From the NCBI RefSeq assembly GCF_000955805.1, contig NZ_JYOA01000001.1:936382-993263 (forward strand): a DNA stretch of 56,882 bases, read 5' to 3'. The position numbers were made by a program, and so were the translations under genes. Under the pieces are notes generated by a model, which made no database searches, was not told the origin of the DNA, and saw nothing but the letters and a program-made list of their open reading frames with translations. The DNA is from Pseudomonas sp. 21. Lineage in GTDB: Bacteria; Pseudomonadota; Gammaproteobacteria; Pseudomonadales; Pseudomonadaceae. Each line of letters opens with the position of its first letter. The first letter of the stretch is position 1. Of this stretch, positions 17,271-25,966 are shown one piece after another.

Positions 17271-19193
17271 CTCGCGGCTGAGCTGCGCCAGCTCGACGCT
17301 GGAAGACGCAGTGGACTCCATGGCCTGCGCCGATTCGTCGGCGATGCCACGGATGCTGCTGACGCTACGGCTGATCTCCTCGGCGACCGCGCTCTGCTGC
17401 TCGGAAGCGGCGGCGATCTGCTGGTTCATCTGGTGGATCACCGCCACCGCCGAGGCGATGGTGCCCAGCGCGGCCTCGGTCTGCACCGCGTCACCCACGG
17501 TCATTTCCACCAGCGCGTGACTGCGTTGCATACGCTGCACCGATGTATTCGCGCCGCTTTGCAGGGCGGCGATCAGCGTCTCGATCTCCGCGGTGGACTG
17601 CTGGGTCCGCCGTGCCAGCGCCCGCACTTCGTCGGCCACCACGGCAAAGCCCCGGCCCTGCTCGCCGGCCCGCGCCGCCTCGATGGCGGCGTTGAGCGCC
17701 AGCAGGTTGGTCTGCTCGGCGACGTTCTTGATCACGTCCAGCACGCTGCCGATGCTCTGGCTCTCGCGGCCCAGCTGCTCGATGCTTTCGGTGGCCGCGC
17801 GCACGGCGTCGGCCAGTTGCTCGATGCGGCCCAGCGTCTGGCGCACCACATCCTGCCCGCTGGCGACCTTGCCATCGGCCTGTTCGGCGGAGCTGGCGGC
17901 TTCCTCGGCGTTGCGCGCCACGTCGTGGACAGTCGCCGCCATCTGGTTCATCGCCGTGGCGACCTGGTCGGTCTCGGCCTTCTGCGAGTTCACCCCGTGC
18001 TGGGTGCGCTCGGTGACGCTGGAAAGCGCCTGCGCCGACGCGGTGATCTGCCCAACGCCATCGCTGAGCCGGCTGACGATGCCGCGCAGGCTGTCGGCCA
18101 TGCTGCCCACCGCCCCCATCAACTGGCCGACTTCGTCCTTGCGCCGCACCTCGATGCTCACGCTCAAGTCACCCTCGGCAATGCGGCTGGCCATGCCGAT
18201 CACCTGGCGCAGCGGGCGCACGATCATCCAGGTGATCAGCAGCGAAGCCAGCGCGCCGACCAGCAGCGCCAGCGCCGCCGAAGCGACGATCAGCAACGTA
18301 TTGGTGCGCAGCTGGGTCTGCATGGCCGCCCGCTGCGCCGCATAGGCGTCGTCGACCTGCTGCATGACCTGGGCCGCGCGGTCGTTCATCTGTGCGTGGA
18401 CCTGCTTTTCCTGCCCGAGGCTGGCGGTGTACTCGTCGAGCTTCTCGACGAAGGCGTTGATGTTGGTGATGACGTCCTTGAGTACCGAGACGTAGGTCGG
18501 ATCGGTGATGGCCTCCTGCAGCCTGGCGGACAGCTCCAGTGCCTCGGCAGCAGACTTGATGCGGCCTTCTTCGGCCTTCTCGTCGCTGCCGGCCTCCATG
18601 CGCGAGCGGGCCTCGTTCAGGCCCTGCAGCACCAGGCGATAGAGCTGGCTGACCTGGGCGGCCTGCTGCAGCAGTTCCTCGCCCTTCTGGCCCTGGGAAT
18701 CCTTGAGTTCATAGGCGCCGTCATCGGCCAGGCTGGATTGCAGGATGTCCAGGCTGTTGGACGCGCCGTTCACCGACCAGGTGGCGGCGTCCAGCGACAG
18801 GCGCCGGCTCTTGCTGGACTTCTCGAAGCTGGCGAAGGCCGCGAGGTAATCGGCGACCCCCTGCTCGACGCGGGCCATGGCCGCTGCCTGATCCGGCTGC
18901 GCCTTGAGACGCGCCACCGCTTCGCCGAGGTTGCCGGCGTGTTCGCGCAGGCGCTTGGCGGAGGCATCGCTGGCGTCGATGACGAAGTCCTTCTCGCTCT
19001 GGCGCATCTCCAGCAACTCTCGATTGATGGTCGACATATCGCCGAGCAGGTCGAAGCGCTGGGAAATCGCCCCTAGCGAGGTCACGCCGATCACCGCGAC
19101 CAGGGCGGTCAGCAACAGCACCAGACCGAATCCGATGGCCAGTTTCTTCGCCGTTCCCATATCGGCCAGACGACGCTGCACGAAGGCAACCAT
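17238..19193 (-). CDS. Methyl-accepting chemotaxis protein with helical bimodular (HBM) sensor
   Basis: A 651-residue transmembrane chemoreceptor. TM1 lies at about 17-39. A long all-helical periplasmic domain of about 250 residues follows, with the HBM-type motif [17 protein letters not shown] (56-72). TM2 is near residue 300-320 ([20 protein letters not shown]), followed by HAMP ([19 protein letters not shown]). The signalling hairpin has the invariant tip [23 protein letters not shown] receptors such as P. putida McpS sense organic acids; the ligand here is unknown. There is no C-terminal CheR-docking pentapeptide. The start at 19193 is preceded by GGGGGAGAAG. It overlaps the SulP gene tail-to-tail by 33 bp. 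Confidence 0.92.
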   Translation of the reverse strand: MVAFVQRRLADMGTAKKLAIGFGLVLLLTALVAVIGVTSLGAISQRFDLLGDMSTINRELLEMRQSEKDFVIDASDASAKRLREHAGNLGEAVARLKAQPDQAAAMARVEQGVADYLAAFASFEKSSKSRRLSLDAATWSVNGASNSLDILQSSLADDGAYELKDSQGQKGEELLQQAAQVSQLYRLVLQGLNEARSRMEAGSDEKAEEGRIKSAAEALELSARLQEAITDPTYVSVLKDVITNINAFVEKLDEYTASLGQEKQVHAQMNDRAAQVMQQVDDAYAAQRAAMQTQLRTNTLLIVASAALALLVGALASLLITWMIVRPLRQVIGMASRIAEGDLSVSIEVRRKDEVGQLMGAVGSMADSLRGIVSRLSDGVGQITASAQALSSVTERTQHGVNSQKAETDQVATAMNQMAATVHDVARNAEEAASSAEQADGKVASGQDVVRQTLGRIEQLADAVRAATESIEQLGRESQSIGSVLDVIKNVAEQTNLLALNAAIEAARAGEQGRGFAVVADEVRALARRTQQSTAEIETLIAALQSGANTSVQRMQRSHALVEMTVGDAVQTEAALGTIASAVAVIHQMNQQIAAASEQQSAVAEEISRSVSSIRGIADESAQAMESTASSSVELAQLSRELQGLVGQFRL

Positions 19194-19466
19194 GGCTTCT
19201 CCCCCATCCGCAATGGCGTTGCAGGAAATCCCCGAAGGTCTCCTGATCGTTATCGCTGCTTTTGCGCGAAACATTAGGAGCGCCGCCCACTGACTGGATA
19301 GAGGGCACGACGGTGATGGCACGGTGATGCTGCATAGAGATACGTGGAGGTCGTATCCAGAACACTGAACAGGACTTTCCTGGATCAGATACGGAAATCG
19401 CCGACAGCGGCCTGCCGGCCTGACCGTTCAGATTCCGACACCTGACTTTCCACTCCAGGTGCTCGG

Positions 19467-19841
19467 ATGAACGCCTACTACCAACTGGTCCTGCAGCGCC
19501 CGCTGGCGGGATTCGCCCACGCCCTCCAACTGCCGGAGCTGTACCGCGAGCAACGCCGCCTCGATCCGCTGCTGCTGGCTCGTGGGCAATGGCCGATCCG
19601 CCGCTTCGTCTGTCCGCTGGCCTGCGACGAGGTCAAGGGCGAGTGGCTCGACTGCTGGTTCGATGCCCAGACCGGCTGGAGCCTGGTGCACGACATCGTC
19701 AGCCTGATTCACGGCAGCACGCTGGACTTCACCCGCCGCGACCCGCTGCTCTCGGAACTCTTCGCCCTCGGCGAACGGCTCGACGTGGCGCGCATGGGCG
19801 GCATCCACTGGCAGTTGGGTCTTGAACTGGAGTTCGCCTGA
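19467..19841 (+). CDS. Conserved hypothetical protein
   Basis: A 124-residue soluble protein without signal peptide or transmembrane segment. It is rich in Leu and aromatic residues (LVLQRPLAGFAHALQLPELYREQRR), has a WLDCWFDAQTGWSLVHDIVSLI core with two Trp-rich turns, and ends acidic. I do not recognise a domain. It is divergent from the chemoreceptor across a 273-bp gap and convergent with the flavin reductase gene (24-bp gap). AGGTG precedes the ATG by about 7 nt. From memory, a similar small gene occupies this position in PAO1 (PA1645). Confidence 0.7.
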   Translation: MNAYYQLVLQRPLAGFAHALQLPELYREQRRLDPLLLARGQWPIRRFVCPLACDEVKGEWLDCWFDAQTGWSLVHDIVSLIHGSTLDFTRRDPLLSELFALGERLDVARMGGIHWQLGLELEFA

Positions 19842-19865
19842 CGCCGCCGCGCCAGGCACGGAGTC

Positions 19866-20474
19866 CTACTTCGGACGAATCATGCTGAAGGTGTCGCGGG
19901 TGTAGCTGTACTGCGTGCCGCCCAGGCGACCGACCAGGTCCAGCTTCGCCGGATCGACGTGGCGCTCGTCCTGCATCACCGACTCATCGATGTGCGCCAG
20001 CAGCACGCGGGCGAAGATCAGCATGCTGGAGGGGTTTTCCGCCGGGTACGGCAGGATTTCCGCCAGCTGGCATTCGAATGCCACCGGCGCTCCGACCACC
20101 CGCGGCGGTGCCACGCGTTCGCTTGGCACGGTGGCGATGCCGGCGTGCTCGATCTCGCTGACTCCGTGGGGCAACCAGGCGGCGGTGGCGTTCATGTTCT
20201 CGGCCTGGTCGGCGCTGACCAGGTGGATCACCAACTCGCCGGTCTCGCGCACGTTGCGCAGGGTGTCCTTGACGCTGCCGTCTTCACGCACGCTGGTGTT
20301 GACCAGCAGGGTCGGCGGCGAATCGCTGATGACCTGGAAGAAGCTGAACGGCGCAAGGTTGCTTTTACCGTCCGCGGAAAGCGTGGTGACCCAGGCGATC
20401 GGCCGTGGCGTGACGGTGGAGGCCAGCCAGCGGTAGGCCTCTGCCTTGGAGAGTTGGGTGAAGTCGAGTTGCAT
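19866..20474 (-). CDS. Flavin reductase family (FMN-binding split barrel) protein
   Basis: A 202-residue FMN-binding protein. The split-barrel core motif is at about residues 20-60: TVTPRPIAWVTTLSADGKSNLAPFSFF (key residues TPRP, T, S, N, APFS). The PTLLVN strand and the EFECQL-like PVAFECQLAEI strand follow. Relatives either supply reduced flavin to monooxygenases or are flavoprotein oxidoreductases of unknown partner. No monooxygenase lies nearby. The small lipoprotein gene is 77 bp upstream on the same strand. Confidence 0.88.
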   Translation of the reverse strand: MQLDFTQLSKAEAYRWLASTVTPRPIAWVTTLSADGKSNLAPFSFFQVISDSPPTLLVNTSVREDGSVKDTLRNVRETGELVIHLVSADQAENMNATAAWLPHGVSEIEHAGIATVPSERVAPPRVVGAPVAFECQLAEILPYPAENPSSMLIFARVLLAHIDESVMQDERHVDPAKLDLVGRLGGTQYSYTRDTFSMIRPK

Positions 20475-20551
20475 GGGCTGATCCGGACAAAACGGTGGGC
20501 GATTCGGAGGGAAGACGCGGGCCGCCGCTCGCGGCCCGACTGCGCGAAGGC

Positions 20552-20830
20552 TCAGCGACCGGCGCGGGACTCCTTGATGTAGAAGCGCGCACGGCTGGCC
20601 TTGTCGGAACAGCCGGTGTAGGCCTCGACCTGTTGCTGGGTCTTGGCTGCGGTCAGCAGGCCGAGGGCTTTGGAATAGCTGACGGTGCCGGCAAAACCTT
20701 CGGCCTTGGCCAGGTCCAGCTCGTGCCAGGCGGCGTCCAGTTGCGAGGCGCAGCTGTCGCGGTTGACGGTCTTGCCCGAGCAGCCAGCGACGGCCAGCGC
20801 CAGGGCGATGATCAGGGGAATGCGCGGCAT
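20552..20830 (-). CDS. Small lipoprotein
   Basis: A 92-residue lipoprotein. The signal sequence MPRIPLIIALALAVAGC ends in a lipobox (AVAGC, C17 lipidated). Residue 18 is Ser, predicting sorting to the outer membrane. The mature part has two more cysteines that could pair (C26, and C in YTGCSDKA) and is helix-rich. AGGAG lies 6 nt upstream of ATG 20830; a longer frame upstream was rejected because it would bury the lipobox. No family recognised. Confidence 0.82.
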   Translation of the reverse strand: MPRIPLIIALALAVAGCSGKTVNRDSCASQLDAAWHELDLAKAEGFAGTVSYSKALGLLTAAKTQQQVEAYTGCSDKASRARFYIKESRAGR

Positions 20831-20981
20831 GACGGAACTCCTGGAGATAGTCGTGGGTGAATCCAGCTTAGAACGCGGCGCCGGGGCCTGCCGGACGGCG
20901 CCGCAGTATGCCATCGGACGGATGGCGTTCAAGCGACTACTACACTGTTTGACCACGGGCTATCCCGACAGGAGAAGGATC

Positions 20982-21329
20982 ATGGTGCACCAGGGCAGTT
21001 GCCATTGCGGGCAGATCGCGTTCGAAGTGGAAGGGGATGTCAGTGAAGTCGTGTCATGCAACTGCTCGATCTGCCGGCGCAAGGGTTCGCTGCTGTGGTT
21101 CGTGCCGCGCGGCAAGCTGAAGCTGACCACTCCTGAGAGTGCGATGAGCACCTATACGTTCAACACCCACCGCATCGAGCACCGTTTCTGCCCCACCTGC
21201 GGCTGTGCTCCGCTGGCCTACGCCAGCGCGCCGGACGGCACGCCGATGGCGGCGATCAATGTGCGCTGCCTGCCAGGGGTGGAATTGTCGGGGCTGACAG
21301 TGAAGGAGTACGACGGCAAGAGCCGGTGA
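20982..21329 (+). CDS. GFA (glutathione-dependent formaldehyde-activating enzyme)-like zinc protein
   Basis: A 115-residue GFA-domain protein. The zinc-binding cysteines appear in the family order: C7 and C9 (GSCHCGQI), C26, C28 and C31 (SCNCSICRR), and C70, C73 and C75 (FCPTCGC). The founding Gfa enzyme promotes S-hydroxymethylglutathione formation; most short homologues like this have no proven activity. GGAGAAGG precedes the ATG. It is divergent from the lipoprotein gene, with a 151-bp gap. A family B repeat pair follows the stop. Confidence 0.87.
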   Translation: MVHQGSCHCGQIAFEVEGDVSEVVSCNCSICRRKGSLLWFVPRGKLKLTTPESAMSTYTFNTHRIEHRFCPTCGCAPLAYASAPDGTPMAAINVRCLPGVELSGLTVKEYDGKSR

Positions 21330-21351
21330 TTCCGCTGCGGGGTTGAAGCGA

Positions 21352-21490
21352 TCGCGGACGGAGTCCGCTCCCACGCTCCCTGGCAGCCCGCGCCGATGCG
21401 AGACCTTGGGTGGGAGCGGACTCCGTCCGCGATCGGCCCCCCCCCCGCCGCACCGGCTCAAACGGCTTCGCGAGCAAGCTCGCTCCTGCA
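21352..21490. repeat. Family B palindrome pair plus a single family A copy
   Basis: A facing B pair (21352-21374 and 21410-21434) is followed by a C10 homopolymer at 21437-21446 and an A copy (CTTCGCGAGCAAGCTCGCTC) at 21466-21490. The A copy abuts the mnmH stop codon. This fills the gap between the convergent GFA and mnmH genes. Confidence 0.88.
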
Positions 21491-21495
21491 AGAAG

Positions 21496-22596
21496 CTAGC
21501 GCTCCGCGCGGAAGCGCAGGTACTCGACCACTTCGTCCTGCGTCCCGCGGAACTCCACGCGCTCGCCCTTGCTTTCGCGCTGGAAGGCATACATCGGGTC
21601 GTAATACTCGCCCAGCAGCCCTTCGATCCAGCTGCGGTGCAGGTCCACCGCACCGCTGCGCTTCTGCTCTTCCAGGGCTTCATCCATGATCGCCGCCAGG
21701 CGCTGGTAGCGCTCGCCACCCAGGCGCTTGACGATGCCGGACAGGCTCTTGCGCAGGTACGCGGCGAAGGAGTCGAAGCCGCCCTCCTCGCCGACCACCC
21801 GCACGTGGTCGGCACACAGGTTCACCACGTAGTCCTTGAGGATGCGCTCGACGCGCTGCTCGAAGCTGTCTTCCAGCCATACCAGCGGGTAGTGCTGCAT
21901 GCCCTGGTACAGCTCCAGCGGCACCGAGCAGCTGCCGACTATGCGTCCCTCGTCTTCCAGCACGAACTGCTCCATGCCGGCGTGGCGCTTCTTCAGGATG
22001 TCGATGGCCAGGCGATTCTCGAAATCGATCTGCGCCGGCTGCGGCGTGGCGCGGCGGCCGAAGGCGGAACCGCGATGGTTGGCGTGGCCTTCGAGGTCCA
22101 GGCTGTTGGCCAGCTGGGCGATGACTTCGGTCTTGCCGGTGCCGGTCAGGCCGCCCACCAGCACGAACTGGCATTCCTCGACGGCGGCGCGGGTGGTGTC
22201 GAAGAGGAAGCCGCGCATCGCCTTGTAGCCACCCACTACCCGCGGGTAGTCGATGCCGGCCTCGGTCTTCAGCCACTGCTGGGTGATCTGCGAGCGCAGG
22301 CCACCGCGGAAGCAGTACAGGTAGCCCTCGGGGTTGGCCCTGGCGAAGTTCGCCCAGGCTTCGATCCGCTCTGCCTTGAGCTTGCCGCAGACCAGCTCTT
22401 GGCCCAGGGCGATGGCCGCCTGCTGGCCGTGCTGCTTGTAGCTAGTACCGACCTTCTGCCGCTCGCTGTCATTCATCAGCGGCAGGTTGATCACGTTGGG
22501 GAACGCGCCTTTGCCGAATTCGACCGGGGCGCGGACGTCCATCATCTTCACATCACCGAGGAACAGCTCGCGGTAGTGGCGGGTGTTGTCGCGCAT
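21496..22596 (-). CDS. mnmH: tRNA 2-selenouridine synthase
   Basis: Replaces sulfur by selenium in mnm5s2U34 of tRNA-Lys, -Glu and -Gln, using selenophosphate and a geranylated intermediate. The 366-residue protein has an N-terminal rhodanese domain with the catalytic cysteine C95 ([10 protein letters not shown]) and a P-loop domain with GLTGTGKT at 149-156. Its ATG overlaps the selD stop as TGATG (1-bp overlap), so the two genes are translationally coupled. Also called selU or ybbB. The start at 22596 is fixed by this overlap and by the family N-terminus. Confidence 0.95.
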   Translation of the reverse strand: MRDNTRHYRELFLGDVKMMDVRAPVEFGKGAFPNVINLPLMNDSERQKVGTSYKQHGQQAAIALGQELVCGKLKAERIEAWANFARANPEGYLYCFRGGLRSQITQQWLKTEAGIDYPRVVGGYKAMRGFLFDTTRAAVEECQFVLVGGLTGTGKTEVIAQLANSLDLEGHANHRGSAFGRRATPQPAQIDFENRLAIDILKKRHAGMEQFVLEDEGRIVGSCSVPLELYQGMQHYPLVWLEDSFEQRVERILKDYVVNLCADHVRVVGEEGGFDSFAAYLRKSLSGIVKRLGGERYQRLAAIMDEALEEQKRSGAVDLHRSWIEGLLGEYYDPMYAFQRESKGERVEFRGTQDEVVEYLRFRAER

Positions 22597-23630
22597 CACT
22601 CCACCTCGACCGCGTGGCTCTGTCGGCCCACCAGTTCGCCGATGGGCGCCAGGTCCATGCCCAGCTCCTTCGCCGTGGCGAGGAACTGCGCCTCGCCCGC
22701 AGGCTCCACCGCCACCAGCAGGCCGCCGCTGGTCTGCGGGTCGCACAGCAGCAGCTTGTGCAGCTCGGGCAACGGCGCGATGCGCTCGCCGTAGCTGTCA
22801 AAGTTGCGCAGGGTGCCGCCGGGCACGCAGCCGGCCTCCAGGTAGTACTCGACGCTGGCCAGGCGTGGCACGGCGTCGTAGCGAACGCGGGCAGTCAGGC
22901 CGCTGCCGTCGGCCATTTCCACCAGGTGGCCGAGCAGGCCGAAGCCGGTGACGTCGGTCATCGCCTTCACCCCGTCGAGCTTGCCGAAGCGCGCGCCGGG
23001 TTTGTTCAGGGTGCACATCCAGTCACGGGCGACGCCCACGTCCTCGGCGCGCAGCTTGGCCTTCTTCTCGGCGGTGGTGAGGATGCCGATGCCCAGCGGC
23101 TTGGTCAGGTACAGCTTGCAGCCGGCGGTGGCGGTGTCGTTGCGCTTCATGAAGCGCTTCTCCACCAGCCCGGTGACGGCCAGGCCGAAGATCGGCTCGG
23201 GCGCGTCGATGGAGTGCCCGCCGGCCAGCGGGATGCCGGCTTCGTCGCAGACCTTGCGGCCACCGGCGATCACTTCGCGGGCGATTTCCGGCGCCAGCAC
23301 GTTGACCGGCCAGCCGAGGATGGCGATGGCCATCAGCGGGTCGCCGCCCATGGCGTAGATGTCGCTGATGGCGTTGGTGGCGGCGATACGGCCGAAGTCG
23401 AAGGGATCGTCGACGATCGGCATGAAGAAGTCGGTGGTGGACACCACGCCGCGCTCGGCGTCGATTTCGTAGACGGCGGCGTCATCGCGCGAGGCGTTGC
23501 CGACCCACAGCTTCGGGTCGAGGTTCTGCGCGCCGCTGCCCGCGAGGATGACCTCCAGGACCTTGGGGGAAATCTTGCAGCCACAGCCAGCACCGTGGCT
23601 GTACTGGGTCAGGCGGATCGGTTCGCTCAT
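22596..23630 (-). CDS. selD: Selenide, water dikinase (selenophosphate synthetase)
   Basis: Makes selenophosphate from selenide and ATP. The 344-residue protein begins [19 protein letters not shown]. The catalytic pair is Cys (C16/C18 cluster) with K19, so this is the cysteine form and not a selenoprotein. The glycine-rich ATP-binding segments ([19 protein letters not shown], described by its GGHS motif) are intact. The start at 23630 is the family start; an extension to 23672 is not supported. It forms an operon with mnmH and is divergent from the patatin gene. Use of selenophosphate for Sec-tRNA would need selA/selB elsewhere. Confidence 0.95.
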   Translation of the reverse strand: MSEPIRLTQYSHGAGCGCKISPKVLEVILAGSGAQNLDPKLWVGNASRDDAAVYEIDAERGVVSTTDFFMPIVDDPFDFGRIAATNAISDIYAMGGDPLMAIAILGWPVNVLAPEIAREVIAGGRKVCDEAGIPLAGGHSIDAPEPIFGLAVTGLVEKRFMKRNDTATAGCKLYLTKPLGIGILTTAEKKAKLRAEDVGVARDWMCTLNKPGARFGKLDGVKAMTDVTGFGLLGHLVEMADGSGLTARVRYDAVPRLASVEYYLEAGCVPGGTLRNFDSYGERIAPLPELHKLLLCDPQTSGGLLVAVEPAGEAQFLATAKELGMDLAPIGELVGRQSHAVEVE

Positions 23631-23738
23631 CGGGAAGCTCCGGGCAGGGAAATCAAACGGCGATTCTAGCAAAGCCCGGCTTGGCGCGGCCGGTGCCCCC
23701 GGCGTATCGTCGGGCAGTTCGTAACGCGGAGTTGCCCT

Positions 23739-24776
23739 ATGTCAAAACAGATCGCGCTGGTACTCGGTTCCGGCGGCGCGCGCGGTTATGCGCATATCGG
23801 AGTGATCGAGGAGATCGAACGGCGCGGCTATGAAGTGGTGTGCATCGCCGGCTGCTCCATGGGCGCGGTGATCGGCGGCATCTACGCCGCCGGCAAGCTG
23901 GGCGAGTACCGCGACTGGGTGGAAAGCCTGGACTACCTCGACGTGCTGCGCCTGCTCGACGTCAGCTTCCGCCTCGGCGCCATCCGCGGCGAGCGGGTAT
24001 TCGGCAAGATCCACGAAATTCTCGGCGAGATCGACATCGAACAGTTGCCGATCCCCTACACCGCAGTGGCCACCGACCTCACCAACCAGCAGGAAATCTG
24101 GTTCCAGGAAGGCTGCCTGCACCAGGCCATGCGTGCCTCGGCGGCAATTCCCAGCCTGTTCACCCCAGTCATGCAAGGCACCCGCATGCTGGTGGACGGC
24201 GGCCTGCTCAACCCGCTGCCGATCGTCCCGGTGGTTTCGACCCACGCCGACCTGATCGTCGCGGTCAACCTCAACGCCACCAACCAGCGGCAGTATTCGC
24301 TGCCGGTGATCGAGCGTCCCGCCGCCCTGAAAGGCCGCTTCGATGCGGTGCTCTCCGGGCTGTCCAGCAAGCTCAGCTTCCTGCGCCGCGGCGACACCGA
24401 ATCGCCGCCGGAACTGATCGCCGACGCCCTGCTCCACCCCGTCCCGGCCGCCTCCGAGGAACCGGCCGAACCGGAGATGCAGCAACCCGCCGCCGCACCG
24501 CAGGCCAAGGGCTCGCCGCGCTCGGCCACCGGCAGCCACGTGATCGACAGCAGCAGCCCGGCCTCCCTGCTGGAACTGGTGAACCAGAGCTTCGAGGTGA
24601 TGCAGACGTCGCTGGCGCAGTACAAGATCGCCGGCTACCCGCCGGACATCCTGATCAACGTGCCCAAGCGCGTGTGCCGTTTCTTCGAGTTCTACAAGGC
24701 CCCGGAACTCATCGCCCTCGGCCGGCAGATCGCCAGCGATACGCTGGATCGGTATGAGGCGGAGAATCCGTATTGA
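23739..24776 (+). CDS. Patatin-like phospholipase (RssA-like)
   Basis: A 345-residue patatin-fold serine hydrolase. The oxyanion glycine loop is [12 protein letters not shown] (10-21), the nucleophile elbow is GCSMG (S40), and the catalytic aspartate is D153 in VDGGLLNP. A low-complexity Pro/Ala/Glu linker at about 226-265 separates a C-terminal helical region ([18 protein letters not shown]). No secretion signal or beta-barrel is present, so a cytoplasmic or membrane-peripheral lipid acyl hydrolase is inferred. It is divergent from selD. A large repeat region follows the stop. Confidence 0.9.
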   Translation: MSKQIALVLGSGGARGYAHIGVIEEIERRGYEVVCIAGCSMGAVIGGIYAAGKLGEYRDWVESLDYLDVLRLLDVSFRLGAIRGERVFGKIHEILGEIDIEQLPIPYTAVATDLTNQQEIWFQEGCLHQAMRASAAIPSLFTPVMQGTRMLVDGGLLNPLPIVPVVSTHADLIVAVNLNATNQRQYSLPVIERPAALKGRFDAVLSGLSSKLSFLRRGDTESPPELIADALLHPVPAASEEPAEPEMQQPAAAPQAKGSPRSATGSHVIDSSSPASLLELVNQSFEVMQTSLAQYKIAGYPPDILINVPKRVCRFFEFYKAPELIALGRQIASDTLDRYEAENPY

Positions 24777-24800
24777 CCGGTTGATCCGGTGCCGTGCGGG

Positions 24801-24823
24801 TTCGCGAGCAAGCTCGCTCCTAC
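24801..24823. repeat. Single family A palindrome
   Basis: One intact copy (TTCGCGAGCAAGCTCGCTCC...) without a facing partner, 24 bp after the patatin gene stop. Confidence 0.85.
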
Positions 24824-24913
24824 GAAGAGCGCCACCCCGTCAAGCTTTTGCTTTGGCTCTAAAGGACTTCCAGAGAAGTACCCGAACGCACCGAACTGCC
24901 CCTTTCAGGAGGC

Positions 24914-25112
24914 CTCGTTGAATTGAAGTTTCAGGGGTTGAGCGACATGGATGTCGCGAGAGCGGCGATGGGCCAGGGATGGCCCTTCGCCGCGTGCCCC
25001 TGAAACTTCGATTCAACGAGGGAATTTTTCGCCTAAGCGAAAAACCGGATGGAGGGGCAAGCCCTTTGGTTACTTTCTGGCGTTTGAGAAAGTAACTCGC
25101 CCGAGGGGGCGA
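24914..25112. repeat. Complex intergenic element of nested and serial hairpins
   Basis: The outer inverted repeat pairs 24914-24937 with 24997-25020, with 23 of 24 positions complementary (left arm ends TTTCAGGGG, right begins CCCCTGAAA). It encloses two perfect inner hairpins: GCGACATGGATGTCGC at 24942-24957, and a stem at 24964-24991 (GGCGA-T-GGGCC / GGCCC-T-TCGCC). Together these can fold as a three-way junction. Three more hairpins follow: 25025-25044 (8 bp), 25069-25096 (GTTACTTTCT / AGAAAGTAAC, 10 bp) and 25097-25112 (TCGCCC / GGGCGA). A long open frame across it is not considered a gene. Confidence 0.75.
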
Positions 25113-25172
25113 AACCTGCTACCTCCGCGCACTCCGGCGCGACGCGGGAAACAACGGCGCGAGGCAGACACA

Positions 25173-25195
25173 TCGCGGACGAAGTCCGCTCCTAC
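25173..25195. repeat. Single family B palindrome
   Basis: Copy with core GGACGAAGTCC between the hairpin element and the end of kdpE, without a partner. Confidence 0.82.
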
Positions 25196-25216
25196 GCGGG
25201 AACTTACGTCGCGCAA

Positions 25217-25966
25217 TCAGGCCTCGCGCAAGCGGTAGCCAACACCGGCTTCGGTGACAATGAATCGCGGCGTCGCCGGATCATCGGCGAGCTTCTGCCG
25301 CAGGTGACCGACCACCACCCGCAGGTAGTGCGTGTCCTCGGTATGCGTCGGCCCCCAGATATCCTTGAGCAATTGCTGCTGGGTCACCACGCGGCCAACG
25401 TGCCGGGCCAGGGTCGAAAGCACCGCGTACTCCTTGCGGGTCAGCGAGACTTCCTCGCCCTCGAGCAGTACACGACGATAGGAGAAATCCACGCTCAGCG
25501 GGCCGACCGCCACCACCGCTTCCTGCGTCTCGCCGCTCGCCCCCTGGCGCAGCAGCACACGGATGCGCGCGAGGAACTCCTGGATGCCGAAGGGCTTGGT
25601 CACGTAGTCGTTGGCGCCGCTGTCCAGCGCCAGCACCTTCTCGCTTTCGCTGGCGCGCACCGAGAGCACCAGCACCGGCACCTGCGACCACTCGCGCAGT
25701 TCACGCAGCACGTCCTGGCCGTCCTTGTCCGGCAGGCCGAGGTCGAGCACCACCAGGTCCGGGCGGCCCAGCGCGGCCTGGGCCAGGCCCTCCTCGCCGG
25801 TACCGGCTTCCAGCACCTTGTAGCCGCCAGCGCTGAGGCTGATGCGAAGGAACTTGCGGATCTGCGGTTCGTCGTCGACGACCAGAATCGTGGCGGCGCT
25901 GGCGTTCATCGGGGCGTTGGGCTGGCTGGCGGAAGCGTCCAGCTTGAGCCTTTCAGACAGCAGCAT
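25217..25966 (-). CDS. kdpE: Response regulator of the Kdp potassium system
   Basis: OmpR/PhoB-family regulator that activates kdpFABC when phosphorylated by KdpD. The receiver domain begins ATILVVDDEPQIRKFL and has its phospho-acceptor in VVLDLGLPDKDG and the switch lysine in VTKPF. A C-terminal winged helix ends HLRQKLADDPATPRFIVTEAGVGYR. I chose ATG 25966, which overlaps kdpD by 14 bp, because a strong GGAGG lies 6 nt upstream of it. ATG 25909 (MNASAATILVV) is an alternative giving the usual family length of 230 residues but has no Shine-Dalgarno. It is the last gene of the operon. Confidence 0.94.
   Translation of the reverse strand: MLLSERLKLDASASQPNAPMNASAATILVVDDEPQIRKFLRISLSAGGYKVLEAGTGEEGLAQAALGRPDLVVLDLGLPDKDGQDVLRELREWSQVPVLVLSVRASESEKVLALDSGANDYVTKPFGIQEFLARIRVLLRQGASGETQEAVVAVGPLSVDFSYRRVLLEGEEVSLTRKEYAVLSTLARHVGRVVTQQQLLKDIWGPTHTEDTHYLRVVVGHLRQKLADDPATPRFIVTEAGVGYRLREA

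Noticed and set aside
21437..21446. C10 homopolymer as a phase-variation tract
   Set aside because: It lies between repeats in non-coding DNA after two convergent genes, where slippage would not switch a reading frame.
23588..23630. SelD as a selenoprotein
   Set aside because: The active-site motif reads GAGCGCK with cysteine codons; there is no in-frame TGA at that position.
24951..25238. Possible 95-residue protein across the hairpin element
   Set aside because: The frame is entirely explained by palindromic repeats and runs into the end of kdpE. No start signal or domain is visible.
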